In this document: positions 1-13,174 of the stretch, piece after piece
How positions within the stretch are numbered: the stretch's first letter is position 1
How the letters are laid out: each line of letters starts with the position of its first letter
NCBI RefSeq assembly: GCF_964204645.1
Contig: NC_134030.1
Span: 6,012,278 to 6,076,277, forward strand
Length of the DNA: 64,000 nt
Source of the DNA: Tubulanus polymorphus
Lineage: Eukaryota > Nemertea > Palaeonemertea > Tubulaniformes > Tubulanidae
Direction: 5' to 3'
Program-made: the position numbers and the translations under genes
The notes under the pieces: model-generated
Told to the model about the DNA's origin: nothing
Seen by the model: only the letters and a program-made list of their open reading frames with translations
The model's database searches: none

Positions 1-543
1 TCAGGTGTCATTATGTATTTACTACAAATAACTTCACTTTCTTAAACAGGTTCATTATGTGCCGTTGTTTAACAAAGGGAATCAATCGCTTTTAGTGATT
101 AATACAGCTCACCCTTATGGGGCACATTATACTGTAAAGGTCTTCAGCTTATTTTCAGTTGGTCGGATTTTTTTCCGCGCTGAAAAATGAACTCAGTTTT
201 CACATTAATTTATTCGAATCACATTTGTGTGTATATCATCGAGTGACTCAACTTTTCTTTTCTTGCAAAATAGATTCAAATAATTCACTAGGGGTAGAGA
301 TATATTAGAACAGGTTTTCAAGAGTTATCATGGGAATCGTTCTACGTTATAAGTTTATTTCCTTAACTCGATGTAGTGATTTATATCGCCAAAAACCTTA
401 AGGTCGAAATCCTTTTTATAGTCTCTCATTTTGTAGGACTAACCTCGAGTTGATTCTCCGATACGCCACATCTATTCCGTTGAAATTATACATTCATTAA
501 GATGAAGAGATATTGACTTTATTCTGAATTCACATTTTTATTT
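1..543. other. 3' flank of IgSF-A
   Basis: Apart from the poly(A) signal of IgSF-A near 518-523, I see no coding or repeat structure here. Confidence 0.5.
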
Positions 544-3500
544 TCATTCAATTCCATTCAAAAATACAGAATTATGGTGAAATGGCGGAGAGTTGTCGCC
601 CAAACCTGAAAGAAAAGCACTGCAATTGTGTAATCGGAACTTTTCCTACGTTTTCAATATTACCGAAATGTCAAAATCAAGTCCCAGTTACATGATCTTA
701 AACAGTACCTGGCAGCTGGTGATCACTGGATTTGTGGGATTTTACAGCACGTCGCAAACTGCAAGTTGATAAAAAAACAACTCTCCATATTATGATGATT
801 AATGTAATTATGCGTAATTGGAAACGGAAAGTACCTTTCCTCCCACATCAGATCATCCAAGAAGAATGAATTGTGGCTATTGGTATCGTGCTGTTTGCCT
901 ATAAAATACGTAGGACGTCGCAGTAGAAATGTATCGGAACTTACACTGTGTGTGAATCGTAAAACGTAAACTTGGTTTCAAATTGTATAAAGATTTGTAT
1001 TCAGGCCTACTAAGAAAACTCACGTTTTTTCGACTTCTTCTGTTGGGAGCCTTTACATAAACAGAAAACGATCGCCATGAACACCAATAACAAGACGAAA
1101 AACCCTGACGCTAAACCCGCCATCGTGATGATGAAATGACCTTTCAACATAGAAAATATATTATGACAGCTACCACTCAGAAGTCGACATGATCCAGAGT
1201 CACAATTGAGAGTTGTGATTTGACTAATGAGAGAGATGAGCGAAGATAAACTATTCTTGCGAATAAAGAAATGTGGACGGGTTCAAAGGCCGGTTTTATA
1301 GAGTGGCATTAACTTTAACCTGAAGGTTAACTCGATTGGGGTTAACTGAATTGAGATTACCCCTGGTTCAATACTAATCTATAAAACCTGGATGTTATCC
1401 ATTAGGACAAAGCACCTTCATTATTGTGATAGGGGGTCAGTGCCACGGATGTATAGACGACGAAACCCCAGTCATCTGTTAGTTCAAGTCTGTAGAAAAC
1501 CTTTTCAAAATCGCCACTATATTCGAATCTCAATTCGTAGGGGTGGTCGAAATCGACATCCGTTTGTTGCGAACATCTCTGCGCATGATCCGACGACGTA
1601 CACGTCATCACGCGCCATCCCGCAAATGAACCAATCATTTTCGACCAGGAAATCCGTACCCGACTTCCGGTACGACTTGCTGTGATATTGAGAATACGAG
1701 GAACTCCTACAATGATGAATAGATGTTTTATTTAAAACCTGGCGACATTGCTTGATATCATATACCGGTACCTTAATTTTTTCTTCGAATGAACGAACCT
1801 TTCGTTTCGAACGAACAAACTGGTGAGAAAACCTCGCCAGAAAAGTGACTACTTGTCACAACAATTTGAACGTCGTACGCTGAGTTAGGTTGTAAGTTTT
1901 TGATGACGTATTTCGTTGACTTTTGAAAACCTGGATCGTCTATTTCAGAGGTTCGGCTCCACGTCGTCTGGGCAAGTTGCTTCCTGTATTGTAGTTGTAT
2001 GCTTTGCTCGTGTCCGCCATCGAATCCAGCCACAATTATCACTTCTGCCGCTACCGACGAAGTCTTTATTCCTAAGCAGGTTGAGGCACTAGGACCTGAA
2101 AAGCACGAACGGATCTTTCAATTCAAAATCGTTACTATCCGACATTAAACGGATTCAAGTTTAAAGGATTATATCAATTTCTATGTTGTTTATGCCACAT
2201 CGGAGAAAATTAGAGACCTCTCGGCTGCACGTCGACCAGTAATCTTAGATTCCCTATAGAGTTTGTGATGATGCATTCATATCCACCGAAATACGAAAGA
2301 TCCTCCGCCGAGATCTGTAGTAACGTCAAATACGTGTGCAGTACTGACGGGGCTGCTGGCATTCTGATAACCAGCTCACCGCGGTCCATCGAACCGTCAA
2401 ATCGAATGGTTCTCCTTTGACAATATTTGGACAGTATCGCCGGATTGGCTCCGATACGTGGATCAACAATATAGAGCGCATCGCCGTACAAGTCAACGGT
2501 GATGTTGATGATAGACAGGCTAGCATTCGTCCATGGTGCAACTAAAAACGACAAAAATTAACGAGGACATCATCACCGTAATCGTTAAGATTTTATGATA
2601 AAAATCTTGATTTGAATATGAAACTGATTGAACGAAGAGGTGTCCATTGATTAATGAAATTTGATTTAGTCGAGATATGGATACTTTAATGAACTATGAT
2701 TCTTAAGTAATACTTAACACTATTTCCAACATGACTCCAACAACATAAGAAATGAGAGTACGTACGTACACTTGACGTCAAGTTGCGCCATATTGCTGCT
2801 AATGCGGTCGTTTTGACGATCAACGAAACATTTGTAAAGCCCGATATCAGCGGTTGAAGTCGAGTTTATACGAACAGACAGTCCCTGGTTAGCGAGGATA
2901 CGTTCGTTTGTCATGTCGGGTCTGTAATGCACGAACGACGCGTGCTTTACCGGTGGATTGCCGTCCGAAACAACTTTACATTCTACAACCACGGAATCGC
3001 CCTTCATGACCGAACCGGGTAGCGCAATTTCAATTTTTGGTTCATCTGCAAACCATTTCATTATTATAATTTATACCATTTTGCAATCCTCAAAAATTTT
3101 GTCATGTTTTAAACGCATTACTCACAAGTTATATTTAAAGTTCGGTTTTCTCGACGTACGATTTTTCCGTTGTGTAATGCGCTACATTCGACGATCATAC
3201 CGTTATGCCACCTAGTGACGTTCACACGAACCGATTTCGAGCGTTGTCCCATGGGTGTGAACGCGGTCCGGCAAGCACCAAAATTCTCAACTGATGATCG
3301 GTTTTCGAACGCGGCGTCCAGTGACAATTTGATGTCGAGGAAGCCGCTTTTAACTGAACAAGACAGAATCACGAATGTTCCTTCTTGTGCTACTGCAGGA
3401 AAGATAACAAAGATACATAAACAACGCGATGACATTTTGAAACGATGAAGATAGAAGCGCCGGGCTTACCAATTACCTGATGGGACGGTTAAGTTCAAGA

Positions 3501-4800
3501 TCGTAATTGGAATTGGCAGTACAGTTGTTTCGTTATTTGATACATTCGTCCATTTATCATCTGCATCTACGCGTGACACTGAAAAAAAAGAACGGATACA
3601 TTTTCGAAACGAACCTGTGAACAGTCTGTGAAGTTATTGCAAAAATGAGTGCAATATTGCGAATATAAATGTAAATCAAATCTCAAATACAAACCACCGA
3701 AGTAAGCTATATCACTCGTAGCTGCGACGTATACGACATCGCTTATTTTCTCGCCTGCGAGATTTTCAGCAACGCAATAGTATTGCCCGGTGTCGTTTGC
3801 CGTGAAATTTTTGTAAGAGAAACTGACGTCCGATGTTGAGTTGACAGTCGATACCACCTGCATTTCGGCTGTCCAGGTTCGTCGCATTAATGTGTAAGTT
3901 ATTGGCAACGATACGTCGGCTATTCTAGATCTGGCGTTGCAATGAAACGTCACTTCATCGCCGTCGGTTACGAGAACCTTCTGATAGCTCTGACGAGTCA
4001 TGCGTAATATGGCCTTGACATTGATTGTGGGTTTCATGACCGGAAGAGGATCAGCAACTGAAATAATTAAGCCACAGTATCTCCGATAGAATAGAGTTAG
4101 AAAAACTATGTAAATGTTTTAGATAACATGTAATCAAATTAATTACCCGTAAGGAAGTTGGTATAACGACTTTGGGTGCGATCCATTTGACAGCTCCAGT
4201 AGCCACTTGAGTGGGCAGTAGCTCCGAATATCGTCAACTCAAACTTAGGCAGACGGCCTCTGATACAGTTAACCGAGGCTTCGAAGCCGAAAATAGAAAT
4301 ATTTACCTGGATCGGAACTAAAGTTAATGGGCATTCAACAGTATTGATTTCGATATTACCATCCGGTTGGTAATGGGTAAATTTAACCAATTCTGGACAG
4401 GCAAAATTGTCAGTGTACGATTCAGCCATGCAACTTAGTTTAAGAGTAGTACCCATTCTGAATGTGCTTGGACCTTCGCCGGAGTGAGAGCTGATCCGCG
4501 GAGCAAATGTCCATGGACACAAACCATTAACGACTACAATATACACAACCAGTGCCTAGCTTAATCTGTCTTTTTCTCCTGTTAGTTCCGACCATATAGA
4601 ATTATCATCCATCATATGCCAAGTAAAAAGGTTTAGATACATAAATGACTTACCGACTACTAGAACAAATACGAGTCCAGGTAGGAGTAAACATTTCTAG
4701 AAAATCGAATTCAGTGTTAGTTAATTCGTAAGCTTTTCCACATATTGTATGCCATTTATATTTAGGAAATATCTCTTACCTTACTCAAATACATTTTCAT
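544..4800 (-). CDS. IgSF-A: Ig/FN3 single-pass membrane receptor, 14 coding exons
   Basis: Coding exons, 5' to 3' on the minus strand: 4780-4800, 4654-4696, 4147-4533, 3695-4057, 3477-3578, 3126-3392, 2770-3045, 2218-2541, 1799-2095, 1416-1679, 1024-1140, 835-898, 709-758, 544-605. Each junction has GT/AG and matching phase (mostly phase 1, usual for extracellular modules), giving 878 residues. A signal peptide (core LLLPGLVFVLVVV) is followed by about five Ig-like domains at roughly 22-150, 151-271, 272-394, 395-486 and 487-594 (for example NDTGQYYC, YFGGYEC), then an FN3 domain at 595-693 (LQPNSAYDVQIVVTSS) and a weaker FN3-like one at 694-781. The membrane segment (ASGFFVLLLVFMAIVFCLC) leads to a Lys/His/Ser-rich tail of about 68 residues without tyrosine, so no ITIM/ITAM. 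AATAAA on the minus strand lies at 518-523. The GTCTCT donor of exon 8 is the weakest junction. Role is probably cell adhesion or recognition; no orthologue identified. Confidence 0.85.
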
Positions 4801-7321
4801 GCATGCAAGTAGAAAAGATCAAAAGTCTTGACACTAGTTCTTCAAATGTGCATATGAGGAAAATATTTGTTCAATAGATGTAGAGACTAACTATATAATC
4901 CATAAATCATTTTACAGGAAGACGTTCCTCGTTCAGGAAATCTACCCCACATAGATAGCCCGTACGTACTTGATGGCTCTCATCGAGATACATTGCGGTA
5001 AATATCAAAAGCTTACCACAAACATTTTAAACGGTACTATCTATCTATTTGTGTATACCATTTATCCCATTATGATACATACCAACGACTGGGCAGTCAT
5101 TACGAGATGGCATTTTTATTTTCAACTTTAATCTAAAAACAAGCTAACCGAGCTCTTTTTCCAGCCTTGTGGATTTTGGCTTATTTGAAGTCGGGCGATT
5201 TCTATGAACGTTCGTTTACATAAAGAGCTGAAATGAAATAGCGACATCGACCACGAGGGAAATCAACAAACGAAAACTGTTCCATTAATAGTTCAAACAG
5301 TAGAACAGTAGTTGCTTATTAACAGAAATAAAAAGGAACATCTCGATAGATATAAAACATTACGCGAATAACCATCATTTCGCTGGATGTCATATGCCCA
5401 TTACACTTTAGTCACTTTGCCGTTCAATGGCAGTAATTTTAGTAACGTTTATATACTTGAAATATTAGTATCATATGCACATGGTTAAAAAGGCACATCG
5501 GCCACTTGTCATTTAGTGGTAACGATGTGTTACGGGCGCTTGTTTTCTCCGAGCTCATAAAGATATATGAAATATACCACAAGCTCAACCACAACGGTCC
5601 GGTGACTTTTACGAGAGACGAAGCGTCTTCGACCGGCTGAGCTGATGGTAACGCGTTCGTGATACATTATACGCTCATACAGTTTACAACTTCGGGTGAT
5701 CACGAATTTCTATTACTATGATGAATTGTGTAGTATTTATTCTGCGGTTGTAGCATAGTTGTCTAATTAATAATACGGAATGTATAGCCTAGAAACGTAA
5801 ACATTAAAAAACGAAAAAACGAGAACATATACACAGAACTTCAGCTGAGAGAACTAAACGATCGGACTTAAATTAACATTGTTTTATACAGAATTTTTCC
5901 ACAATGTGCTAACAGTAATTTGTGGATTTACTGTATTGCATGAGTGAGGTAAGTCAATCTAATCTGAATTCTGAAAAAAAAAATTATAAATTTTCTATAA
6001 AAACATGTTGACAAGTCACTTATTCAAACGTATTATCTCTGCATTTATTTACTTATGTACATGATTTTTACTAATCACATGACTGGATATTCGATATTTT
6101 TTATTACTTTTTTGTCCGATGGGCAAGGGAGGGGGTTAGTAATGTAAAATTTCCAATTTTGTGTGGACGACTTTTATGGACAGCCCCTAAGAAATCAGTT
6201 GGATAAAGTAAATGGATTAAGTTAGACGTGCTATAGTAGAAGAATATACTCTGGCAATGCTATTTGATTTTGGAGTTAACGTCATTCATCAGATGATAAA
6301 TGTATCTATATGAATTGATGAAACCTAAAATGTGATCGTCGCCTGTGTCGTGATGTGTCCCAGCTGAGTAATCAGGGTAATTATAACTGTGACTGAGTGC
6401 GCTCACTTCAAAACTATATCCTACGTAACTTGTTCAGCTGCAATGAGCACCATTTCATCAGCAGCTGATTTTCGAGTAAAATCGATTTAAGTGAAATTGA
6501 GTTCAATTGGAGAATTCAAGGTTTTTTTACGAAAGTGATTCGACTGTTGAATACGAAAAAATAGTTTAAGCTCATCTTGCTTCGGATTGCGATGAGTAGA
6601 TCCGAGTACAAATCTGCGTTAGGTTTCCTGTAATTTTTCGAGAATTTCTTTTACATTTGAAAATTCTATTATTTTCTCATTTCTGTGTGCGGAATCTGAA
6701 AAAGTTTAATCGGTTGAGTCTGGTACATTGAATGATACTTTGCGTCCTGTTTTTGCTCCGAAGCCTAAAAAGCAAACGACGAAATACACATTCACGGCCG
6801 TGCTCTCTATTTCAAAATTAAATGGAAAATTAGAAAATGAGAAATACAGTTCTAATACGTACTAATGATAAGATTTAAGCCTATAGGAGTTATAACCATT
6901 GATTAGAAATAATATCCGTGTTGTGACGATAATATGCAGAAAATCCCATAATAACAACGAAAAAATGATATCAAGTCCGAAAAATGTAGTTTATTCGACG
7001 TTTCGACTATATTCTAATACACGTAGTCATCTTCAGGAATACTGCGTTACAACAGAAATAAACGCTGAGTTAAAACGTCGAATAAACTCTAATTCAGGGA
7101 AACACTTTCCGAATTGATATTGTTTTTTCGTTATTATTGTGTGGGATTCTCTACATATACTATAGGGGTTATCATTAACGGTTCTATACCGTTGAAGTGC
7201 ACCAATACGCAGTGTCCAATGCAGCTGCTTGGCCGGCGTTAATTGCACCTCGCTGTGGTCACAATTATATTATTGCTGCTCAATATGATTTTCAGCGCGA
7301 TGTAGAACGAACGTGGGAACT
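4801..7321. promoter_or_regulatory. Divergent intergenic region between IgSF-A and IgSF-B
   Basis: The two receptor genes diverge from this 2.5-kb interval, so both promoters should lie here. No convincing ORF is present. The stretch about 5815-6790 is repeated at about 15005-15930, upstream of cysteine-rich pseudogene 2, which marks it as the 5' flank of a duplicated IgSF-B unit. A foldback repeat with a hammerhead-like core occupies about 6890-7175. Confidence 0.5.
6890..7175. repeat. Foldback, Penelope-like terminal repeat with hammerhead-like core
   Basis: Arms at about 6929-6985 and 7100-7165 are inverted copies of each other (for example AATCCCATAATAAC against its imperfect complement on the right). 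Inner arms GTTTATTCGACG and CGTCGAATAAAC enclose 6997-7036. On the minus strand that core reads CTGAAGA, then GACTA...TAGTC able to pair, then GAAACGTC. This matches the order of the hammerhead core, with one extra base after CTGAAGA. Similar motifs are known from Penelope-like retroelement termini. No RT ORF is seen, so this would be a solo terminal fragment. Confidence 0.45.
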
Positions 7322-10300
7322 ATGGAAAATGTAATTGCTTTGGTGATCATCGTGTCGTCTATAGCTAGCGGTATTAAAGGTAAGTCTAAGACTAAAAATC
7401 CAATCAGGTGTTAAGATCATGACCAAAATCAACGAAATTTTGACGAGTGGGCACTTCGTGATCAGAGCTAAGCTTTTTCTATTGTGAATAGTACTCCCGG
7501 TCCCGCCAACATGTTAGACAAATAGAACACACGAGCATTAATCATTTGATGTGAAGGTTAATTGGTCTCATCAAGTCTCATCTAGAAGGTACTTCAGAAA
7601 AGGTCGCGCAGCGTCGGTTGCGTAAGAGCTGTGACAAACTGAAATCAGTGGCTAAGAACTCTTAGTTGCGCCCATGCTGGTAGTTATATCATATATTGCT
7701 TTTCTGTAGCTTTACTCCCATAACTATGAAAACACCGATATAAAAATCTAAGTTCAAACTACGTTATTATGGCAGCAGTCAAAAGCGAAAGATATTTGTT
7801 GATTCCGTGTCAATATCGTGTTTTTCCATATTCCGAACATGTTCAACCATTAAGACCCATCCACCAAAACATTACTGACACTAGACGTAACATCTCGTTT
7901 CGATAATCTTGGCCATTCAAGTGATGTTCTTTTCCTTCTCTGTTGATATTGCACGGCAAGGAGCAATAAGTGAATGCAATTTCTGCGAAAATCGTTTCGA
8001 CGGTACAGCTCCGCATAATCAATTTCTGGGCGCTGTAGAAATTTCATTTCAATTCGACGAATAAATGTCTGCACATTTTCATTCATTTATTATCTCTACA
8101 TTGCGATGCTATTAATGCTATATGAAATAGATTCACTGGTTTATATGCATATGTTGATTACTCTTTCCAATTACACTTGTATATGAGCCAATGTGACGGC
8201 TTCGTGTTACGGTTATGCGTATTCGGGTACATTCTAGTATTCTTCGCAAACCTCGTGAAAAGCAAGTTGTTTTGTCGATTCCTGTCACTTCGTGAACTAC
8301 TCTAACTCAACAGCCGATTCTATTCCGATGTCCTCATCACACATATGTCATCAATTTTATATGAGATTTCTATATGTTAACAGATTTTCCCGGATGTATA
8401 ATGCCAGCTCTTTCATTTTCGATATTACCAGTATGCACTAAATAATTTAACAGTCAAATTGAACGATACCTCATTGCCTGTATCCTAGAACTATGTATCG
8501 ATTATTGGACGTAGATAGTTGATAGTTGATAGTAGATTTCAAAATATATGCAAATAAGAAGATTTAGAATTATTTTGAGAAAAAAATGACATGATTGATA
8601 TGAATTCAAGGAATAATAAACCAATATCATAATAGTATCTATTGGTTGTGCCCTAATACAGGCGTTGCTGCTACGATTTTAAACACTTTTGATGACATTT
8701 TCAGCAGGTCGACCGACTATCCACGTTAGAGGTGACTCGGTAACGGAAGGCAACCGGGCAACGTTGACTTGCACAGTAACCAGTGATAAACGTTATAAAA
8801 CTAGCTGGGAGTGGAAACAAAAAACAACAGATCTACTGTACAAACGAGTAAATACGAAACTATGAGAAATAACCTCAGAAAATGATACGTTTAGTTTATT
8901 CGTGTTTCGAAATAACAGTAATGTAGTCTAACTATCATAATATCTTGTAAATTCCTAGGCACTTTTTACGTAATTCATTTCAGGCTTCGGTTGAAGGAAC
9001 CTATCACAAGAACAAAGCTGTCTTGAAATTGATTTTCACCGAAGCTGCAAGGAACGAAAGTGGTGTTTACTATTGCCTAGTCAGATCTGAAAATCTTCAT
9101 TACTATGGTATCGCAAAACTCGATGTATTTTGTAAGTGATTATCTCAATTATATTCGGATCTTTAACGTGTCCAGTCTCACAAGATTCCGTTGATGCGGG
9201 GATTTTCTATATCATCCTACATTTAAGAATAGACAAATTCAAACTTAGAAATTTCGATTACAGATCCACCCGAGTACGTCGGGTCATATGACGTGACCTC
9301 GGCTCCTATAGGCGAATCAATGGTATCGATAAAATGTTCGTTCAAAGGAAATCCTGTCCCGGTGATCGCCTGGTCGAAAGGTGACGAGACTATACGTGAC
9401 TATTCGATCAAATACAACAGCGTTCCAGATACATCTCGCAGTGAACTACTGGTTAGTGACTAGTATCTGTTGACAATTCCATTATAAAAGAAAAAATTCG
9501 AAGACACAAAAGAATGAGCCGTGTTGTATCAATAATTTTATGTTCTGGGTCGATGTGTGCACAAAATAATTCATAATTCTATTTTCTTAACAAATGCACC
9601 CGAAACCTTGTGGTTTTCCCGAATAATGACATTTCAATATATGTCATAATTCTGATATTCATCAATCAAGTGGGTTTTTCATTAATCGCTTCTCCTTTGT
9701 GATAAGTATAGATCGACACAGACCTGAAATCTTACGGAACCTACGTGTGCACGGGTTTGAATGTAGCTGGTAGTTTACCAATTCAACGGAAATTGATCCA
9801 AGTTTGTAAGTTATCAAATATTTCGTAGCTATGAACTAAACCGGCGAACACCTTTTCAAGTAATGCGTCCATTTCTTTCTCCGTAGAAGCTATAAATACA
9901 AACAACGACGCTGTTGGATTATTAACTTCCCATTAACTGCGTTTTTCGGCTTCCATTCACTCACACCGCATTCGATAATGACTAAAACGTGCCTACTCAG
10001 TTGTATCAAGTGAACGTCTTCAGGCTCATGAATAACGTTTTTATAGTCTATCCTATAATTCTTATCAACGTTACGAATGACTTCTTGATGATGAGATCTA
10101 TCGCAGGTTGGTGCGAAAAAAAATCTTTCTGTTACGTGTTTTAGATACCCCGGCACGACCGTACGATTTAGCTATCGAACGGAAGAGTGATTCGATGCTG
10201 AAAGTGATGATCAGTCCACCGGTAGATTTCGTCGGCAAACCCATCATTGATGTACAAGTAGCGTGGAAGAAAGAGTCCGAGCCATTGTTCAATATTTTTC

Positions 10301-10963
10301 GTACGTTCTCGTCAATTCGAAAATACGCGTTGTTTCATCAAAAATAAGAAATTCTCGCGATAGAACTAAAAGATTTTCTTATCAAAATCACAATCTAACA
10401 GAAACGTGTATAAAACGTAATTTGTGTGTGTTTTTGTATTTGACAGGCGCTAATCTTCGTATATGGAAAGAAAGGGACGTTGTGTACGCGTATATTGACG
10501 GTCTCGAACCAAACACGAACTATGTGATAAGAGCTAGGGCTAGAAACGCCATAGGTTTCGGACAGTGGACGTATAAACACGTTTTGACACTTAGTACGTA
10601 TATACAAAAGTTTTCCTAAACATTGAATGTACGATGCTGATTCTGTGGAACCTCTGTCGGGTAGTTGTTGTATAGTTTTTGATATGTTTTTTGTTAGATC
10701 GAACGATGGTTTACGCAGGTCCGGACAGTGCAGGGCGACTGCTCCAATCAAATAAGGCTTCCGAAACCGAAGCACCACCTGGGGAAGGAACGAAAACTAC
10801 CGTAATCGTGACCGTGTCCACAATCGCCGTCTCCTGTTCCATCGGTCTCTGCGTATTGACGGCGATACTGATGAAGATAGAAAAAAGAAAGAAACATCAT
10901 CCACCACCGCTAAATGTTGACAGCGCTGTTGCAGAAACTCTATTTACAACAGAAATTGAATGA
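7322..10963 (+). CDS. IgSF-B: two-Ig, one-FN3 single-pass membrane protein, 8 exons
   Basis: Exons 7322-7379, 8708-8847, 8984-9131, 9264-9451, 9712-9805, 10145-10300, 10447-10593 and 10698-10963 join in frame (398 residues, TGA stop). Residues 1-19 (MENVIALVIIVSSIASG) are a signal peptide cut by a phase-1 intron. Ig domain 1 spans about 20-115 (ATLTC, SWEW, ESGVYYC) and Ig domain 2 about 116-209 (VSIKCSF, VIAWSKG, SYGTYVC). Each is split internally by a phase-0 intron. FN3 spans about 210-310 (LEPNTNYVIRARARNAIGFG). A membrane segment at about 345-369 (TTVIVTVSTIAVSCSIGLCV) is followed by a 29-residue basic, proline-rich tail without known signalling motifs. A second acceptor in exon 8 at 10719 is also in phase. 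Pieces of this gene recur across the array (12.6, 15-16, 19.7, 24.0, 40.8 kb). Probably an adhesion or recognition receptor. Confidence 0.85.
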
Positions 10964-11686
10964 ACGTGATTACATAATTCGTATGGATGTATTTGTTTGC
11001 GTAAGAAAATCAGAAAATAGTTCAACGAGAGACTTTTTCTCTTAAAAGCTGCACGAAAAAATAACTGATTAACTTCAGTCAGTAAATCATATGAGATCGA
11101 ATATGATATTATGGTTTGAGGATGGTAATAAATGAAATAACAGTTCAATATCATGATTTTGATTAAATATCTATATCCGAAATTTTATTGTTTTTACATG
11201 TTCTTTCACCTGGTTTTCTTGCTTCGTGTTAATAATGCATATAATTCATTTCTCTACCGTTGTTCAATCATGAGGTATAAGAAAAAACCAGCAAATTGAT
11301 ACCTTCGAACGGTCTCATTACAAGAGGAAACTTACGACCTTTTCAAGAATAATAACAGGAAGTACCACCGCAGAATGCTGGTATGGAATGTATATATAGA
11401 AATATGACGTATATCGTCACTTTTTCTGGTGGATTCTCAGAGGGTTCTCGTCGTATTCGCAGGAAATTTTCTTGGTGGAACTTTGGTTCATGAGGTGGTA
11501 TTTTTCAAGATGAGCGAAATGGCAAAACGTATTTTGCCTGCCTACATAGGTCCTATTATTTCCAACCTAATATCATCAATTTTCAATCAACTATAATGTA
11601 GGATTAATGTATCGTGTAATCTCATACAATAGAGACAAAAATTAGAAACCGTTTTGCCCTTAACGAACGAATAGGTTTAATGGGGA

Positions 11687-11740
11687 GCAGTTGTATTTGG
11701 TCTTACAAAAACCGAAACTATTTTCATAAGATCAGATACA
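11687..11740 (+). promoter_or_regulatory. Upstream motif block, orphan
   Basis: This contains GAGCAG, then AAAAACCGAAACTATTTTCA, about 100 bp before a lone first-exon relic. It is the same block as at the intact genes, with a decayed E-box (CAGTTG). Confidence 0.5.
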
Positions 11741-11840
11741 TCTGCCTACACTTAACAATCGTTCTATATTAATATTTCGGGTTATCTCTATGGGTATAAG
11801 ATTATTCACGAATTATCATCGATATTCGTTGTACGTTTGT

Positions 11841-11895
11841 CGCTGAGTGTTTTAGTACTGACCGACCTGTTAGCAACCAACAACCAGTTAGTCAG
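11841..11895 (+). pseudogene. Relic of cysteine-rich family 5' UTR exon
   Basis: The end reads CCAGTTAGTCAG then GTAATG, matching the noncoding first exon and donor of the intact genes (for example at 13067). No signal-peptide exon or later exons follow before gene 1, so only the promoter end of a lost copy remains. Confidence 0.6.
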
Positions 11896-12439
11896 GTAAT
11901 GTTCTTCCTTGCAGTAAGTAATATATAGATGAGTTTTGTAATGAACAATTCATCGTTTACAAGCGTTTATATTTCGGGGTATCATTGAACTGACAAGAAT
12001 ATCGGATATATTAATTCATAGATGGCGACTTCGTTGTATCTATGAACGAGGACATCTATAGCGTTGGGTTTTTTTTCTGTTGTTGGTGAATAACGATATT
12101 TTTTCACATTTGTTTCTATGATTTGTGCGATGTCAATCAACTGAGAGCACGATGGGTTTCTCGGCTGGTTGACTTTCTCAATCTATCCTGTTAGGAAGAA
12201 TCGGTCCGAGGTTAGTGTAGTCCGAGTTAGGATTGGAAAATACGTTAGGAAGTCAGAAAAAATGATTTCATGATTGTCCAAATTAGTCAAAAGTCTTAGT
12301 TTGGTCATGTACGAGGTACATACTGTAAATACAGTAGTTGTTTGGTCAGCGAGTTGGAGAACTCTGATGTATGTCCTAATTGGATTGTTCACTGTGGTTC
12401 GAACCCACGACCGCTCGGTTCTGCCTAAAATCAATTTCA

Positions 12440-12685
12440 TCACAACGACTGCTATTTCGGGACGAGGAAAAATTGGAGATCCCTGGAAAACTGGAATTCC
12501 ACTGGTGATGCTTTTCAATCGAAAATCGAGAGCTCTCATAAAATTCATCACCATCCGGACAGGACTGGAAAAATGCCAGTGTTCTGAAGATTTTAAGCGG
12601 AAGAGATGAAATTCGTTTAACTCGTCGAAGAAAGAGTCCGAGCCATGATTCAATATCTTCCGTACGTTCTCAACATTAAAATACA
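12440..12685 (+). pseudogene. IgSF-B FN3-exon fragment (unit 1)
   Basis: Positions about 12625-12685 closely match the 3' end of IgSF-B exon 6 and its donor (GAAAGAGTCCGAGCCA, then TTCCGTACGTTCTC). The adjoining 12490-12620 recurs beside the same fragment at about 23905-24040 and 40645-40780. The reading frame is broken. It is a fossil of co-duplication with IgSF-B. Confidence 0.6.
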
Positions 12686-12860
12686 CATTGTTTGCTAAAA
12701 GTGGATGATTTTCTTATTCAGACTTTTAATTATTCTTGGCACTCGTGGCAGAAATTTAGAATTTTCGTATTAAAATCAATTTGACAGATGCATGTTTTGT
12801 GCGAATATATTTGCGAAAAACGTAAATGATAACGAACGAACAAATACCCGGGTAGGTCTG

Positions 12861-12912
12861 TGAGCAGGTGTTTTTTGTGATGAAAACCGAAACTATTTTC
12901 ATAAGATCAAAT
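12861..12912 (+). promoter_or_regulatory. Upstream motif block of gene 1 (E-box plus IRF-like core)
   Basis: CAGGTG at 12865-12870 is followed by GAAAACCGAAACTATTTTCA. It contains AACCGAAA, which fits the IRF core AANNGAAA. It lies about 150-200 bp upstream of exon 1. Binding is inferred from motif and conservation only. Confidence 0.5.
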
Positions 12913-13174
12913 ACATGTCATGCTCAACACTGAATAAACATTCAACATTTCTGGATATTTGAAGAAATTTATTGACGACAAATCATTTATTTAGCGATAT
13001 TCATCGAACGTTTGTTTGTGAGTGTTTTAGTTCTGATCGACCTGTCATTCTACAACCAGTTAGTCAGGTAATCTTCCTCCATATAATAAGTAATATATAG
13101 ATGAATACATTTGTAATGAACAATTCATTTACGCCAGTCATTTATATCAATTTCAGCTGATCATTCAAGTCAAG